Part shown: one piece after another, positions 53,725 through 62,997 of the stretch | Layout: each line of letters opens with the position of its first letter | How positions within the stretch are numbered: the stretch's first letter is position 1 | DNA from: Veillonella tobetsuensis | GTDB lineage: Bacteria > Bacillota > Negativicutes > Veillonellales > Veillonellaceae | Assembly: GCF_001078375.1 (NCBI RefSeq) | Contig: NZ_BBXI01000009.1 | Span: forward strand, 1 to 64,000 | Direction: 5' to 3' | Length of the DNA: 64,000 bases | The notes under the pieces: generated by a model | The model's input: only the letters and a program-made list of their open reading frames with translations | Told to the model about the DNA's origin: nothing | Database searches by the model: none | Made by a program: the position numbers and the translations under genes

Positions 53725-55275
53725 ATGAGGAAACAAAGAATACAATGGCTCGTGGCAGCATGCTTGCTTTGTCTAGCCCAGCCAGCATGGGCTGCTTCAG
53801 AATCAATTACATATCAAGATAGTTTGGATAGTATATCTGAATCTTATGCAGGTGAAATTCAACAGCCGTCTACACCTGAACGCAGCAATATTCGTGTTGT
53901 TCGTCGTGGTGCTTCACCGATTACTGCACCGACAGAAAAGTTACCAACTCGTGTAGATGCAGATAAGATGACATATTCCGGTAGTACTGGCGATGTAAAT
54001 GCTTTTGGTAATGTAGTGGTTACTCAAGGTAATCGCACATTATTAGCTAATCGCATTACTGGTAATACTAAGACTACAGAGTATAGGACTGCAGATGGAC
54101 CATATCGCTATTTGGAAGATGGTGGTAAAACAAAAGATCTTACTGGTGATGTTATGACCTATCGTACTAGTGATCAACATTTTGATGCAGGTCATACACA
54201 AGGCTGGTCTGATCCGTATTATGTGAAGGGTCAAAACTTATCTTATGATGGGCAAACTGGTTCCATAGAGAAGGGTATGATTACGTCTAAGCATGCCATG
54301 GCATTTAAGCATACACCTGATTACCGTATTGAAGGTGAAGACATTAAAATCTATCCTGGCGATAAGGTAGTAATTCAACATCCAAGCTTTTACATCAAGA
54401 ATTTTAAACTTTTTAGCTTGAAATCTTATACAAAATCTATACGTGGAGATAAACAAGGTAAAGTAAGTGCATTTTCTATTATGCCTCGTCCTATTTATAA
54501 TAGTGATGATGGGTTTGGATTACGTGGTAATGCTGATATTCCAATGGGAAAATCCGGCGAAGCCTATTTTGATTATAAATGGTATTTCAAATCGGGATTT
54601 AAGCCGCAAATAGGCTATCGTCATTACCTACCTTGGGGGACTGCATCTATCGGGTATAGTAAAGTATCCAATGAATACAATGATGAAACTGTATGGGTAG
54701 AAAAAATCGGCGAATTACGTCTTGATACACATACGTACCATATTGGTAAATCTCCATTTACTGCACGTGGTGAAACAAGCATTGGTTATTGGAAAGAAGG
54801 ATCTGTAAAGGGGGTCCATAAGGACTATAAGGTAGAAGTATCTCATGATCCTATCACCATTTGGAAAGATGGTACTTTGCGATTCTTCGGCGGTTATCAA
54901 CGCGATTATTATGGCTATGATAAGTCGATACGTAGCATGCCGTACTGGGGCGCTCAATTCCGTACAGCTGTAGGACCTAGAGTTAATGCGTGGGTATCGT
55001 ATAATCAACGCAATATTAACTATAACAACTCGCCATATCGCTTTGATAGTACAGAGCTTCCTAAGGAGCTCATCTATGGTGGTTCCTTTAAATTGACACG
55101 TCTCGATGATATTTCTGTGAGTGTTAAACAAAATATGATGAGTGGCGATGTGGATTCTATCTATTACACATACCATCGTGATTTGCACTCCTTTGATATG
55201 TATTTAACATATAAAGATTCTCATAAAAATAACAATAACCAATGGAAAATCAAATTCGTTGGTAAAGATTTCTAA
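53725..55275 (+). CDS. lptD: LPS-assembly protein LptD (OstA-like)
   Basis: LptD is the outer-membrane barrel that places lipopolysaccharide on the cell surface. A signal peptide ends near AWAASES. A periplasmic LptA-like domain follows (about 75-200: RVDADKMTYSGSTGDV and YDGQTGSIEKG), then a barrel region (about 230-516) rich in alternating Tyr/Gly strands. The last residue is Phe, the outer-membrane signature. At about 516 residues it is much shorter than the roughly 780-residue E. coli form. GTG 53719 is an alternative start. Its presence shows the cell has an LPS outer membrane. Confidence 0.82.
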   Translation: MRKQRIQWLVAACLLCLAQPAWAASESITYQDSLDSISESYAGEIQQPSTPERSNIRVVRRGASPITAPTEKLPTRVDADKMTYSGSTGDVNAFGNVVVTQGNRTLLANRITGNTKTTEYRTADGPYRYLEDGGKTKDLTGDVMTYRTSDQHFDAGHTQGWSDPYYVKGQNLSYDGQTGSIEKGMITSKHAMAFKHTPDYRIEGEDIKIYPGDKVVIQHPSFYIKNFKLFSLKSYTKSIRGDKQGKVSAFSIMPRPIYNSDDGFGLRGNADIPMGKSGEAYFDYKWYFKSGFKPQIGYRHYLPWGTASIGYSKVSNEYNDETVWVEKIGELRLDTHTYHIGKSPFTARGETSIGYWKEGSVKGVHKDYKVEVSHDPITIWKDGTLRFFGGYQRDYYGYDKSIRSMPYWGAQFRTAVGPRVNAWVSYNQRNINYNNSPYRFDSTELPKELIYGGSFKLTRLDDISVSVKQNMMSGDVDSIYYTYHRDLHSFDMYLTYKDSHKNNNNQWKIKFVGKDF

Positions 55276-55286
55276 GGAGCATACAC

Positions 55287-56147
55287 ATGAAGTCTATTCG
55301 TAAGGCTGTCATTCCAGCTGCTGGTTTTGGTACGAGATTCCTACCAGCAACGAAAGCACAACCAAAGGAAATGTTGCCTATTGTTGATACACCGGCAATT
55401 CAATACATTGTAAAAGAAGCACTTGATTCTGGTATTGAAGAAATTCTTATCATAACCGGTCGTAGCAAACGCGCTATAGAAGATCATTTTGATAGTAGTG
55501 TTGAGCTCGAAGAGTTATTGCAAAAACAAGGTAAAAATAAACAGTTAGCTATGGTAAAGGACTTGGCGGATATTAAGGTTCATTTTATCCGTCAAAAAGC
55601 ACCTCGTGGTTTAGGTGATGCCGTACTATGTGCTAAGGCATTTATTGGTGATGAACCATTTGCAGTATTGTTGGGTGATGATATTGTCTATAATCCAGAA
55701 AAACCATGTTTACAACAATTAATGGAGTGTTATGAGACACATTCAGGGATTATACTTGGTGCTCAATTTGTGCCTAATGATAAGGTAAGTTCTTATGGTA
55801 TTGTTTCAGGAGAACCACTAGCTGATAATTTATATCGCGTAAATGGTTTAGTAGAAAAGCCAAGCGTTGATAAAGCACCTTCTAATTTAGCTGTTCTCGG
55901 ACGCTATATTTTGACACCGGATATTTTTGATATTCTAGAAAATACAAAACCAGGCGTTGGTAATGAAGTACAGTTGACAGATGCTTTAGCCGCATCAAAA
56001 ACAGATACTTATGCATTAGCTTATGAAGGTATTCGCTATGATACAGGCGATAAATTAGGATATCTAAAAGCTACTGTAGAATATGCCCTTCGCAATGAAG
56101 AATTAGGCACTACCTTCAAAGAGTATTTGAAAGGTTTGAATTTATAA
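55287..56147 (+). CDS. galU: UTP-glucose-1-phosphate uridylyltransferase
   Basis: GalU makes UDP-glucose, the donor for surface polysaccharides and LPS. The 286-residue protein opens with the nucleotidyltransferase signature VIPAAGFGTRFLPATKAQPKEM. It has LLGDDIVYN, GLVEKP and the long C-terminal helix part. It lies 11 bases after lptD, so envelope-sugar supply and LPS export are linked. A terminator follows. Confidence 0.95.
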   Translation: MKSIRKAVIPAAGFGTRFLPATKAQPKEMLPIVDTPAIQYIVKEALDSGIEEILIITGRSKRAIEDHFDSSVELEELLQKQGKNKQLAMVKDLADIKVHFIRQKAPRGLGDAVLCAKAFIGDEPFAVLLGDDIVYNPEKPCLQQLMECYETHSGIILGAQFVPNDKVSSYGIVSGEPLADNLYRVNGLVEKPSVDKAPSNLAVLGRYILTPDIFDILENTKPGVGNEVQLTDALAASKTDTYALAYEGIRYDTGDKLGYLKATVEYALRNEELGTTFKEYLKGLNL

Positions 56148-56183
56148 TATATATTATATTTTATAAATCTAGCTTTACAGTGT

Positions 56184-56213
56184 AAGCCACCATTGATTAT
56201 CAATGGTGGCTTT
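56184..56213 (+). terminator. terminator after galU
   Basis: AAGCCACCATTGA pairs with a TCAATGGTGGCTT-type arm (AAGCCACCATTG / CAATGGTGGCTT) and runs into TTTG. Confidence 0.88.
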
Positions 56214-56215
56214 TG

Positions 56216-56269
56216 TTGTTAACTAGTCAAAATTAATTAGTTGACGATGGTTGGCTGGTTGATTATAAT
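56216..56269 (+). promoter_or_regulatory. bioY promoter with BirA-like operator
   Basis: TTGACG (56241-56246) and TATAAT (56264-56269) are exactly 17 bases apart. TTGTTAAC (56216-56223) and the inverted GTTGACGA (56240-56247) are separated by 16 bases, matching the TTGTTAACC-N14-16-GGTTAACAA biotin-repressor operator, and the right arm overlaps the -35. Six of eight positions agree between the arms. Confidence 0.7.
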
Positions 56270-56306
56270 TTAATAGTAATAATTATAATATATAGAGAGG
56301 TAAAAT

Positions 56307-56819
56307 ATGGAAGCAAGACGTTTAACTAAAATGGCTTTACTAACGGCCTTATTATGTGTTTCAGCATGGATTTCTTTTCCATTACCATTTAGCCCTGTTC
56401 CAGTGATAGCACTAACTTTAGTGGCTACACTAACAGGATTAATGTTGGAGCCGAAGGACGCATTAATGGTATTCTTAGTATATATTTTATTAGGCCTTAT
56501 AGGGGTTCCCGTATTTGCTGGTGGTACTTCTGGATTAACTAAATTATGGGGGCCTACAGGTGGCTTTATTGTTTCTTGGCCAATAGCATATACATTGTTG
56601 AGTGTTTGTAAAGGTAAGTCTCGAAGCTTTTTCTCTTATGCTTGGCGTTCTATTGCTATAACAATTCCTGTAGTATATATTTTTGGTGTTGCTGGATTTA
56701 TGCTTGTTACAGGAACTCCACTTTGGGCTGCATTAACCGCTGCAATGTTCCCTTATATTCCTGGAGATATTGTAAAATGCTTAGTTGCTGCTTGGTTAGC
56801 CACTAAAATTAAAATCTAA
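56307..56819 (+). CDS. bioY: biotin transporter BioY
   Basis: BioY is the S component of an ECF-type biotin importer. The 170-residue protein has six hydrophobic helices and the family stretches ISFPLPFSPVPVIALTLVATLTGLML, GLIGVPVFAGGTSGL and GPTGGFIVSWPIAY. GAGAGG-like sequence precedes the ATG. No BioM or BioN is next to it, so it may share the EcfAAT module with the S component at 44487. A BirA-like operator in its promoter fits control by biotin supply. Confidence 0.94.
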   Translation: MEARRLTKMALLTALLCVSAWISFPLPFSPVPVIALTLVATLTGLMLEPKDALMVFLVYILLGLIGVPVFAGGTSGLTKLWGPTGGFIVSWPIAYTLLSVCKGKSRSFFSYAWRSIAITIPVVYIFGVAGFMLVTGTPLWAALTAAMFPYIPGDIVKCLVAAWLATKIKI

Positions 56820-56825
56820 TACTAT

Positions 56826-56859
56826 AACAAGGGAGGTGTTAACAGGCACCTCCTTTGTT
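56826..56859 (+). terminator. terminator after bioY
   Basis: AACAAGGGAGGTG pairs with CACCTCCTTTGTT (one mismatch) across an 8-base loop. Confidence 0.85.
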
Positions 56860-57013
56860 GTATTAAGAGGATATATAATTACTTTCTCTTAATTTATGAA
56901 CATAAATATAGCTGTTTAAATTATGTCTAATTATTGATCATTCAAAAATAGACAAAGAATTGCTAAAAGAATGGTATAATAAAGAGTAATATTTTTATTC
57001 TTTAGGAGTTATC

Positions 57014-58012
57014 ATGCAAATTAATAAAGCAGCCTTAGAGATTTTTGATTTTATATCATCTTTAGCGGTCTATTCTGAACATGAATTAAAAATAGGTGAG
57101 CAAGACATACATGACTATATTGCAGGCCATGTAACGAAAGCTTTTAAAGATCCTGGTGCGAGAACAGGGACATTACATGCACATAGCCCTATGGGAAAGC
57201 GAATCGGTGAATATAAATCTGGTGAAATCGCCTTTGTTACGTTAGCAAAAGAGTTAGGGGAGAAGACCTTTGACTATATGAAACAAGCCACAGTAGGTGT
57301 TGTCATTGATACTATCGTATGCGATGTGGTGACAGATACATCCTATATTTGTATGCTTTTATGCCAAGCTCACGATGCATTTACCCACCAATTATTTAGT
57401 GAAGATGATGGTTCCCTAGCCACCGAGCTTGTACCTCATAAGGCAGTATTACCGATGCCTACACAAAAATTACGTGCTTTTGTATCAATAAATACAATGG
57501 ATTTATCTGTTCGTATTTTTGAACCAAAAGGTGAATATGACGGTGAAGTTTGTTACATCTTAGCAGATAAGGTGTTACAACTCGGTACAGATCAATCCTC
57601 TAGAGATACTGTTAAAAAGGTAAAAACCATTATAGATAAGGTGGCTCAAGCACACGAATCCGATGGCGTAGCAGAGCTGACAATGGCGAAATCTATGATT
57701 GCTAAAAATGCGGAAGTATCTGATACAGTTAATCCTATTCGCATTGTAGAAGAAGTGTTTAAATCTAATCCTATTCAACAAGAAGCTGCGAAAAAGGAGT
57801 TAGCTGAACAAGATATGATGCGACCTTTACCGGTAAATCGTGAATTTGCTACGAAAGTAGGCGAACATCATAAGATTAAAACCGATACTGGCATAGAAAT
57901 TTCGTTCCCTGTAGAATATATGCAAAATCGGGAGTTTATCGAAATTAAAACTAATGATGATGGTACTTTACGCATTGAATTAAAGAATATAAATAAAATT
58001 GTTAATAAATAG
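57014..58012 (+). CDS. nucleoid-associated protein (NdpA/YejK family)
   Basis: The 332-residue protein matches the 37-kDa nucleoid-associated family by its overall layout and by the C-terminal stretch GIEISFPVEYMQNREFIEI. An N-terminal helix-rich part (MQINKAALEIFDFISSL) precedes a mixed alpha/beta core. The family binds DNA or is found with the nucleoid; some members are linked to defence or repair, but no partner suggests that here. GGAG precedes the ATG. ybaK follows after 11 bases. Confidence 0.78.
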   Translation: MQINKAALEIFDFISSLAVYSEHELKIGEQDIHDYIAGHVTKAFKDPGARTGTLHAHSPMGKRIGEYKSGEIAFVTLAKELGEKTFDYMKQATVGVVIDTIVCDVVTDTSYICMLLCQAHDAFTHQLFSEDDGSLATELVPHKAVLPMPTQKLRAFVSINTMDLSVRIFEPKGEYDGEVCYILADKVLQLGTDQSSRDTVKKVKTIIDKVAQAHESDGVAELTMAKSMIAKNAEVSDTVNPIRIVEEVFKSNPIQQEAAKKELAEQDMMRPLPVNREFATKVGEHHKIKTDTGIEISFPVEYMQNREFIEIKTNDDGTLRIELKNINKIVNK

Positions 58013-58023
58013 GAGGCTCTTAT

Positions 58024-58515
58024 ATGAGTAAGGAAAAGCATAAAAAAACAAATGCATTACGCATATTAGATACTCATCACATAGCATATACGATTGATGA
58101 ATATGAATGGTCTGAAGAACGAGGTCAGGGTGTTCATGTAGCTGATGAACTAGGTCTTGATGAAAAAGAAGTATTTAAGACTTTAGTTGGCAAGGGTGAT
58201 AAAACAGGATATGTAGTATTCTGTATTCCAGTAGCTGAAGAACTAGATATGAAACAGGCTGCTCGTGTCAGTGGTAATAAATCAGTTGAATTAATTCATG
58301 TTAAGGACTTATTAGGTATAACTGGTTATTTACGGGGCGGTTGCTCGCCGGTAGGTATGAAAAAGCTATTTCCTACATATTTTGATGAAACGATGCAAGC
58401 TCAAGAGGCTGTATATGTTAGTGCTGGTTTACGAGGCATGCAGATGCATGTTAATCCACAAGATTTACAATCTGTAGTAAATGCTGAATTTGTACCGCTT
58501 ACCATGAAGCATTAG
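58024..58515 (+). CDS. ybaK: Cys-tRNA(Pro)/Cys-tRNA(Cys) deacylase YbaK
   Basis: YbaK removes mischarged Cys from tRNA-Pro, preventing translation errors. The 163-residue protein has the family's VFKTLVGKGDKTGYVVFCIPV, the catalytic Lys region KQAARVSGNKSVELIH and RGGCSPVGMKKLFPTYFD. It lies 11 bases after the nucleoid protein and 8 before the RNase H gene, in a tight run of three. Confidence 0.93.
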   Translation: MSKEKHKKTNALRILDTHHIAYTIDEYEWSEERGQGVHVADELGLDEKEVFKTLVGKGDKTGYVVFCIPVAEELDMKQAARVSGNKSVELIHVKDLLGITGYLRGGCSPVGMKKLFPTYFDETMQAQEAVYVSAGLRGMQMHVNPQDLQSVVNAEFVPLTMKH

Positions 58516-58523
58516 GAGGTTGT

Positions 58524-59186
58524 ATGGCGAAGAAATTTTATGCTGTAAAAGCAGGCCGTACGCCAGGCATTTATGAAACTTGGACCGATTGTGAAAAACA
58601 GGTTAAAGGCTTTGGTGGGGCTATTTATAAATCCTTTCCCACTAAGTCAGAAGCCCAGGCCTTTATAGGTGATGAAGGTATGAGTATTGGTGATTATCTA
58701 GCATCATCAAAAACGTCTAAAACAAACCATACAAAGAAATCTATAGCTCCTGATTTCTCAGAAACCAATCATTTAATTGCATATATTGATGGTAGTTATG
58801 ATAAATATAATCAGTCTGTAGGTTCCGGAGGTATTATGTTTCTAAATGGAAATAAAGAAACATTTTCATTCGGCACAAAAAATGTGAAATATACAGAGTT
58901 TTGGAATGTGTCTGGTGAGTTATTGGCGGCCATGCATGTTATGAAATATGCTTTAACTCATGGGATTTCTAAGTGTTCTTTATATTATGATTATATGGGG
59001 ATAGAAATGTGGGCCACGAAGAAGTGGAAACGAAATAATGTATTAACCAATGAATATGCAACTTTTTGTGAACGTGTATTTCCGCATGTGAAAGTATACT
59101 TTCACAAGGTACATGCTCATACTGGTGATACATATAATGAAATGGCTGACCAACTCGCAAAGGCAGGGGCAGCGATAGGTAAATAA
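58524..59186 (+). CDS. ribonuclease H with N-terminal viroplasmin-type domain
   Basis: RNase H cuts RNA in RNA-DNA hybrids. Residues 1-50 are a caulimovirus-viroplasmin-like hybrid-binding module (AKKFYAVKAGRTPGIYETW and YKSFPTKSEAQAFIG). The catalytic domain (about 85-220) has Asp in YIDGSYD, Glu in VSGELLA, Asp in YYDYMGIEMW and the late Asp in NEMADQLAK. Length 220. AGGAGG precedes the ATG. The spacer between domains is Lys/Thr/Ser rich. Confidence 0.92.
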   Translation: MAKKFYAVKAGRTPGIYETWTDCEKQVKGFGGAIYKSFPTKSEAQAFIGDEGMSIGDYLASSKTSKTNHTKKSIAPDFSETNHLIAYIDGSYDKYNQSVGSGGIMFLNGNKETFSFGTKNVKYTEFWNVSGELLAAMHVMKYALTHGISKCSLYYDYMGIEMWATKKWKRNNVLTNEYATFCERVFPHVKVYFHKVHAHTGDTYNEMADQLAKAGAAIGK

Positions 59187-59202
59187 TCAAAAGGGGAAAA
59201 CA

Positions 59203-60120
59203 ATGCGCGTTTGTGTAACGGGGGGCGCCGGATTCATAGGGTCCCATCTGGTCGATCGACTCATAGCATTAGGTCATACAGTATTGGTAATAGATAATCT
59301 CACAACAGGGGTACGAGAATTTGTTAATCCAAAAGCAGTATTTATAGAAATGGATGTACGAGACGCTAACATAGAATCTATTTTTGCAGATTTTAAACCT
59401 CAAGTAGTATTTCATGAAGCGGCACAAACGATGGTACCTGCATCTATGGAAAATCCTAAGATGGATTGTGATGTAAATTTACTAGGCTTGGTTAATATAC
59501 TTGAAGCATCTAGAAAGCATAAGGTAGAACATTTTCTTATGCCATCCTCTGCTGCAGTATATGGGGATCTTGATACATTACCGCTCACAGAGGATATGAT
59601 AGGGAAACCAACATCGTTTTATGGACTAACCAAGTTAACCGGTGAAGGCTATTTGCGTATTTATGAACAAGCCTTTGGTTTGAAAACAGTATGTTTTAGA
59701 TATTCAAATGTATATGGACCGCGTCAAGGTGATGGTGGTGAAGGTGGTGTAATTAGTATTTTTACCCGCCTCATTAATGAAGGTCAGGGGCTTACTATAT
59801 TTGGAGATGGTGAGCAAACTAGAGATTTTATTTATGTAGATGATGTAGTAGAGGCTAATATTAAAGCCATGAATCATCCGGAATTAACAGGGGTCTATAA
59901 TATCTCTACCAATACGAGTACATCTGTTAATAAATTGGTGAGCTATTTTAAATCTATTAGTAATAAGGATCTTCCAGTCTATTATGAGGCGGAACGAACT
60001 GGGGATATTCGTCACTCTAGACTATGTAATCAAAAGGCTAAAGTTGATTTTGATTTTCTTGCTACAGTTGATTTAGAACGTGGATTGAGAGATACTATCT
60101 CATATTTTAAGGGGAAATAA
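59203..60120 (+). CDS. NAD-dependent epimerase/dehydratase (UDP-glucose 4-epimerase-like)
   Basis: This extended short-chain dehydrogenase has the NAD loop TGGAGFIGSHLVDRL, the catalytic Ser/Tyr/Lys in SSAAVYGDL and FYGLTKLTGE, and NVYGPRQGDGGEGGVISIF near the sugar site. At 305 residues it is close to archaeal- and Thermus-type GalE or to UDP-GlcNAc epimerases; the exact sugar cannot be told. A second, different GalE lies at 61868, so this copy probably serves another sugar nucleotide. AAAGGGG precedes the ATG. Confidence 0.88.
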   Translation: MRVCVTGGAGFIGSHLVDRLIALGHTVLVIDNLTTGVREFVNPKAVFIEMDVRDANIESIFADFKPQVVFHEAAQTMVPASMENPKMDCDVNLLGLVNILEASRKHKVEHFLMPSSAAVYGDLDTLPLTEDMIGKPTSFYGLTKLTGEGYLRIYEQAFGLKTVCFRYSNVYGPRQGDGGEGGVISIFTRLINEGQGLTIFGDGEQTRDFIYVDDVVEANIKAMNHPELTGVYNISTNTSTSVNKLVSYFKSISNKDLPVYYEAERTGDIRHSRLCNQKAKVDFDFLATVDLERGLRDTISYFKGK

Positions 60121-60131
60121 TATATAGGATT

Positions 60132-60410
60132 ATGAGTGAAACGTCTTTTCTAATTACTATGGCTGTATGGAATTGTATTGTATTTTGTATATATGGATAC
60201 GATAAGTTTTCTTCCATTAAGGGATATGAACGCATTTCTGAATTCACATTGTTATTTTTAGCATTTGCTTATGGCGGTCTTGGCGCATTGTTAGGCATGG
60301 TAGTTTGTAATCATAAAACGGCAAAACTAAAATTTAAGTTATTGATTCCCATCGCTATTCTTTGGACCGTATTTGGTATTGGTTATGGATATGGTTGGAT
60401 AGGTACATAA
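60132..60410 (+). CDS. DUF1294 family membrane protein
   Basis: The 92-residue protein has about three to four hydrophobic helices and the DUF1294 hallmarks: NCIVFCIYGYDK near the start and RISEFTLLFLAFAYGGLGALLGMVVCNHKT in the middle, with the short HKTAKLKF turn. The function of the family is unknown. It sits 11 bases after the epimerase and 12 before pgi, so it belongs to the same transcript. Confidence 0.85.
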   Translation: MSETSFLITMAVWNCIVFCIYGYDKFSSIKGYERISEFTLLFLAFAYGGLGALLGMVVCNHKTAKLKFKLLIPIAILWTVFGIGYGYGWIGT

Positions 60411-60422
60411 AGGAGATTCTTG

Positions 60423-61850
60423 ATGTTACAGTTAGATTCTGGCTTTGAATTAGATTATAGTAATATCTATAATGAAAGCTGCATACAGGCAAGAGACATA
60501 CAAAACTTTGAACGGGCCATTCAAAATGTATGGCGTCACACCAATATTTTGAGATCTACAGGGTATGAAGAAGGGCATCTATCTAAAGATGGTCAACCAG
60601 AACCAATTTTATTTTATCAATTACCTTATATTTCAGAAGATGGTATAAATACACCAGAAATGATGAATCGATTGCATTGCTTACGTGAGTACGCTCGTGA
60701 GAATATCGATACGGTTATATCTATTGGTATTGGTGGTTCTTACTTGGGGAGTAAGGTTATTTTTGATGTACAATGTGGCTCATTTTGGAATAACTATACT
60801 GATGAAGAACGACAAGGCTACCCTAGATTTTATTTTGCTGGGTTTAATGTTGATGGCCCTTATTTAGAAGGACTTATTAAAACTTTAATATCTCAAGCCA
60901 ATGAAAAGGGAAAAGATTACAAGGTTTTACTTGTAGTTACATCAAAATCTGGATCCACAATCGAGCCAATGGCAAATTTCATGATTCTTCAGAAAGCACT
61001 TGAAGATCATCATATTAATTATGAAGTTACTGTTGTTACAGAAACAAATGATGATACACATCCTACTATTCTTCATGATATGGCTATCAAGCATCAATGG
61101 AGAACATTCTCCGTTCCTTATGGTGTAGGAGGCCGATTCTCCGTTTTTACTGAGGTAGGATTCGTTACAGCGGCTCTTGTGGGATTTGATATTGAAGGAT
61201 TTTTAGCCGGTGCTGCATCGATGGATATGGCTTGCCAAGAAGAGGATGTTTATAAAAATCCTGCACTATTTAGTGCATTATTAAAATATATTGCATCTGA
61301 GCGATATGGACGTATTATAGAGGTATTCATGCCTTATGGTGAGTCTCTACACTCTTTATCCGATTGGTATGTGCAGCTCTTATCCGAATCATTAGGTAAA
61401 ATGAGTAATACCTGTCTTCCTTATGGACGTACACCTGTTCCTGCAGTAGGCACGATGGATATGCACGCACAAGTGCAAGAACACCAAGAGGGGCGACTTA
61501 ACAAGGTAGTTCAATTTATTAAGGTAAGAGATTGGAATACATCATTGGTTGTTCCTAATTTATATAGTGAGTACGACAAACTTGATGCAATTGGTGATAT
61601 TCCTATTAGTGATATTTTAAATAGCGCACTTGATGCAAATCGTGAGGCCCTATCTATAGATAATCGTTTTAATATGACCATATCTGTACCAACATTAAAT
61701 GCATTTCATTTAGGGGAAATAATGTTTATGCATTGTTGGGCTGTTTATTTTGAATCTATTTTGGCTGGTGTAGATGCATTTGATCAACCTGGCGTTGAGG
61801 TGTATAAGCGTCTCATCGGTCCAAAGCTTCAAACAATAAAACAATCGTAG
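60423..61850 (+). CDS. pgi: glucose-6-phosphate isomerase
   Basis: Pgi interconverts glucose-6-phosphate and fructose-6-phosphate, here linking sugar-nucleotide synthesis to central metabolism. The 475-residue protein has VISIGIGGSYLGSKVIFD, the sugar-phosphate site VTSKSGSTIEP and GVGGRFSVFTEVGF. ATG 60423 lies six bases after AGGAGA; TTG 60420 is in frame but closer. galE follows 17 bases after the stop. Confidence 0.93.
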   Translation: MLQLDSGFELDYSNIYNESCIQARDIQNFERAIQNVWRHTNILRSTGYEEGHLSKDGQPEPILFYQLPYISEDGINTPEMMNRLHCLREYARENIDTVISIGIGGSYLGSKVIFDVQCGSFWNNYTDEERQGYPRFYFAGFNVDGPYLEGLIKTLISQANEKGKDYKVLLVVTSKSGSTIEPMANFMILQKALEDHHINYEVTVVTETNDDTHPTILHDMAIKHQWRTFSVPYGVGGRFSVFTEVGFVTAALVGFDIEGFLAGAASMDMACQEEDVYKNPALFSALLKYIASERYGRIIEVFMPYGESLHSLSDWYVQLLSESLGKMSNTCLPYGRTPVPAVGTMDMHAQVQEHQEGRLNKVVQFIKVRDWNTSLVVPNLYSEYDKLDAIGDIPISDILNSALDANREALSIDNRFNMTISVPTLNAFHLGEIMFMHCWAVYFESILAGVDAFDQPGVEVYKRLIGPKLQTIKQS

Positions 61851-61867
61851 TTATTATGGGGGTGTAT

Positions 61868-62857
61868 ATGAATATTTTAGTTACAGGTGGTGCTGGTTAC
61901 ATAGGTAGCCATACGGTTAGAGCATTAATACATGCTGGTTTTACACCTATCGTAGTTGATAATTTTTCACGTGGTCATCGTAATGCGATTCCTAGTGACG
62001 TTAAGGTTATAGAATTAGATATTGCAAATCCTAAAATCATTAATGTCTTAAGAGATAATAATATAAAAGGTATTATGCATTTTGCTGCACATTCTCAAGT
62101 TGGAGAATCTATGATAAATCCATCGATTTATTATGAGAATAATGTTGTAGGATCTTATCGACTTATAGAGTCAGCTCGGCAGGCAGGTGTACAACACTTT
62201 GTATTTTCAAGTACAGCAGCGGTTTATGGTGAACCTGAAGTAGTGCCAATTGTAGAGACATCTAAATTACAACCAACTAATGTATATGGTAGAACCAAAT
62301 TGATGATTGAAGATATGCTACATGATTATAGTTCTATCTATGGCTCAACATATGTAGCACTACGTTATTTTAATGCTGCAGGTGCTGATGAAAGTGGTGA
62401 GATTGGTGAAGATCACTCTCCTGAAACACATCTGATTCCCTTGGTGTTAGAGACGGCTTTGGGAAAAAGACCTCACATTACAGTTTTTGGAACTGATTAT
62501 GATACGATTGATGGCACTTGTATTCGTGATTATATTCATGTCACTGATTTAGCATCAGCTCACGTTTTAGCTATGAATTATCTTGTTGGCGGAGGAGAAT
62601 CTAGAGTTTTTAACTTAGGAAGTGGCAATGGCTTTTCTGTAAAAGATATTATAGATACAGCTAAAAATGTGACTGGTATTAATATTCCTGTTGAATATGG
62701 TGAGCGTCGGAAAGGAGATCCAAGCACATTAATTGCTTCCTCAGACTGTATAAAAGATATTTTAGGATGGAATCCAAAACATAGTGAGTTATCACAAATT
62801 ATTAGTGATGCATGGCGTTGGCATCGTTTGCATCCATCTGGTTACGATGACATATAA
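61868..62857 (+). CDS. galE: UDP-glucose 4-epimerase
   Basis: GalE interconverts UDP-glucose and UDP-galactose. NAD loop TGGAGYIGSHTVRAL, catalytic SSTAAVYGEPE and VYGRTKLMIED, and the classic RYFNAAGADESGEIGEDH mark this as true GalE. I chose ATG 61868 behind GGGGGTG; ATG 61856 is in frame but has no ribosome-binding site. At 329 residues it is the normal length. With galU upstream it completes UDP-galactose supply. A strong terminator follows. Confidence 0.95.
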   Translation: MNILVTGGAGYIGSHTVRALIHAGFTPIVVDNFSRGHRNAIPSDVKVIELDIANPKIINVLRDNNIKGIMHFAAHSQVGESMINPSIYYENNVVGSYRLIESARQAGVQHFVFSSTAAVYGEPEVVPIVETSKLQPTNVYGRTKLMIEDMLHDYSSIYGSTYVALRYFNAAGADESGEIGEDHSPETHLIPLVLETALGKRPHITVFGTDYDTIDGTCIRDYIHVTDLASAHVLAMNYLVGGGESRVFNLGSGNGFSVKDIIDTAKNVTGINIPVEYGERRKGDPSTLIASSDCIKDILGWNPKHSELSQIISDAWRWHRLHPSGYDDI

Positions 62858-62886
62858 AGTTAAAAGCATATAGTTTATGATTTGTA

Positions 62887-62932
62887 AAGGACACTAATAG
62901 TCACGGGGGTGACTATTAGTGTCCTTTTTTTA
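62887..62932 (+). terminator. terminator after galE
   Basis: AAGGACACTAATAGTCAC pairs perfectly with GTGACTATTAGTGTCCTT around GGGG, followed by TTTTT. Confidence 0.93.
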
Positions 62933-62997
62933 TAGGTATAAGTGTTGCATACTGATGTTAGGTATTAATCTAAGACATATGAAAGGAGTTTTTATGA

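Noticed and set aside
54715-55188. 157-residue reading frame opposite lptD
   Set aside because: Antisense shadow of a well-supported gene, with a Cys/His/Ile-rich composition typical of such shadows.
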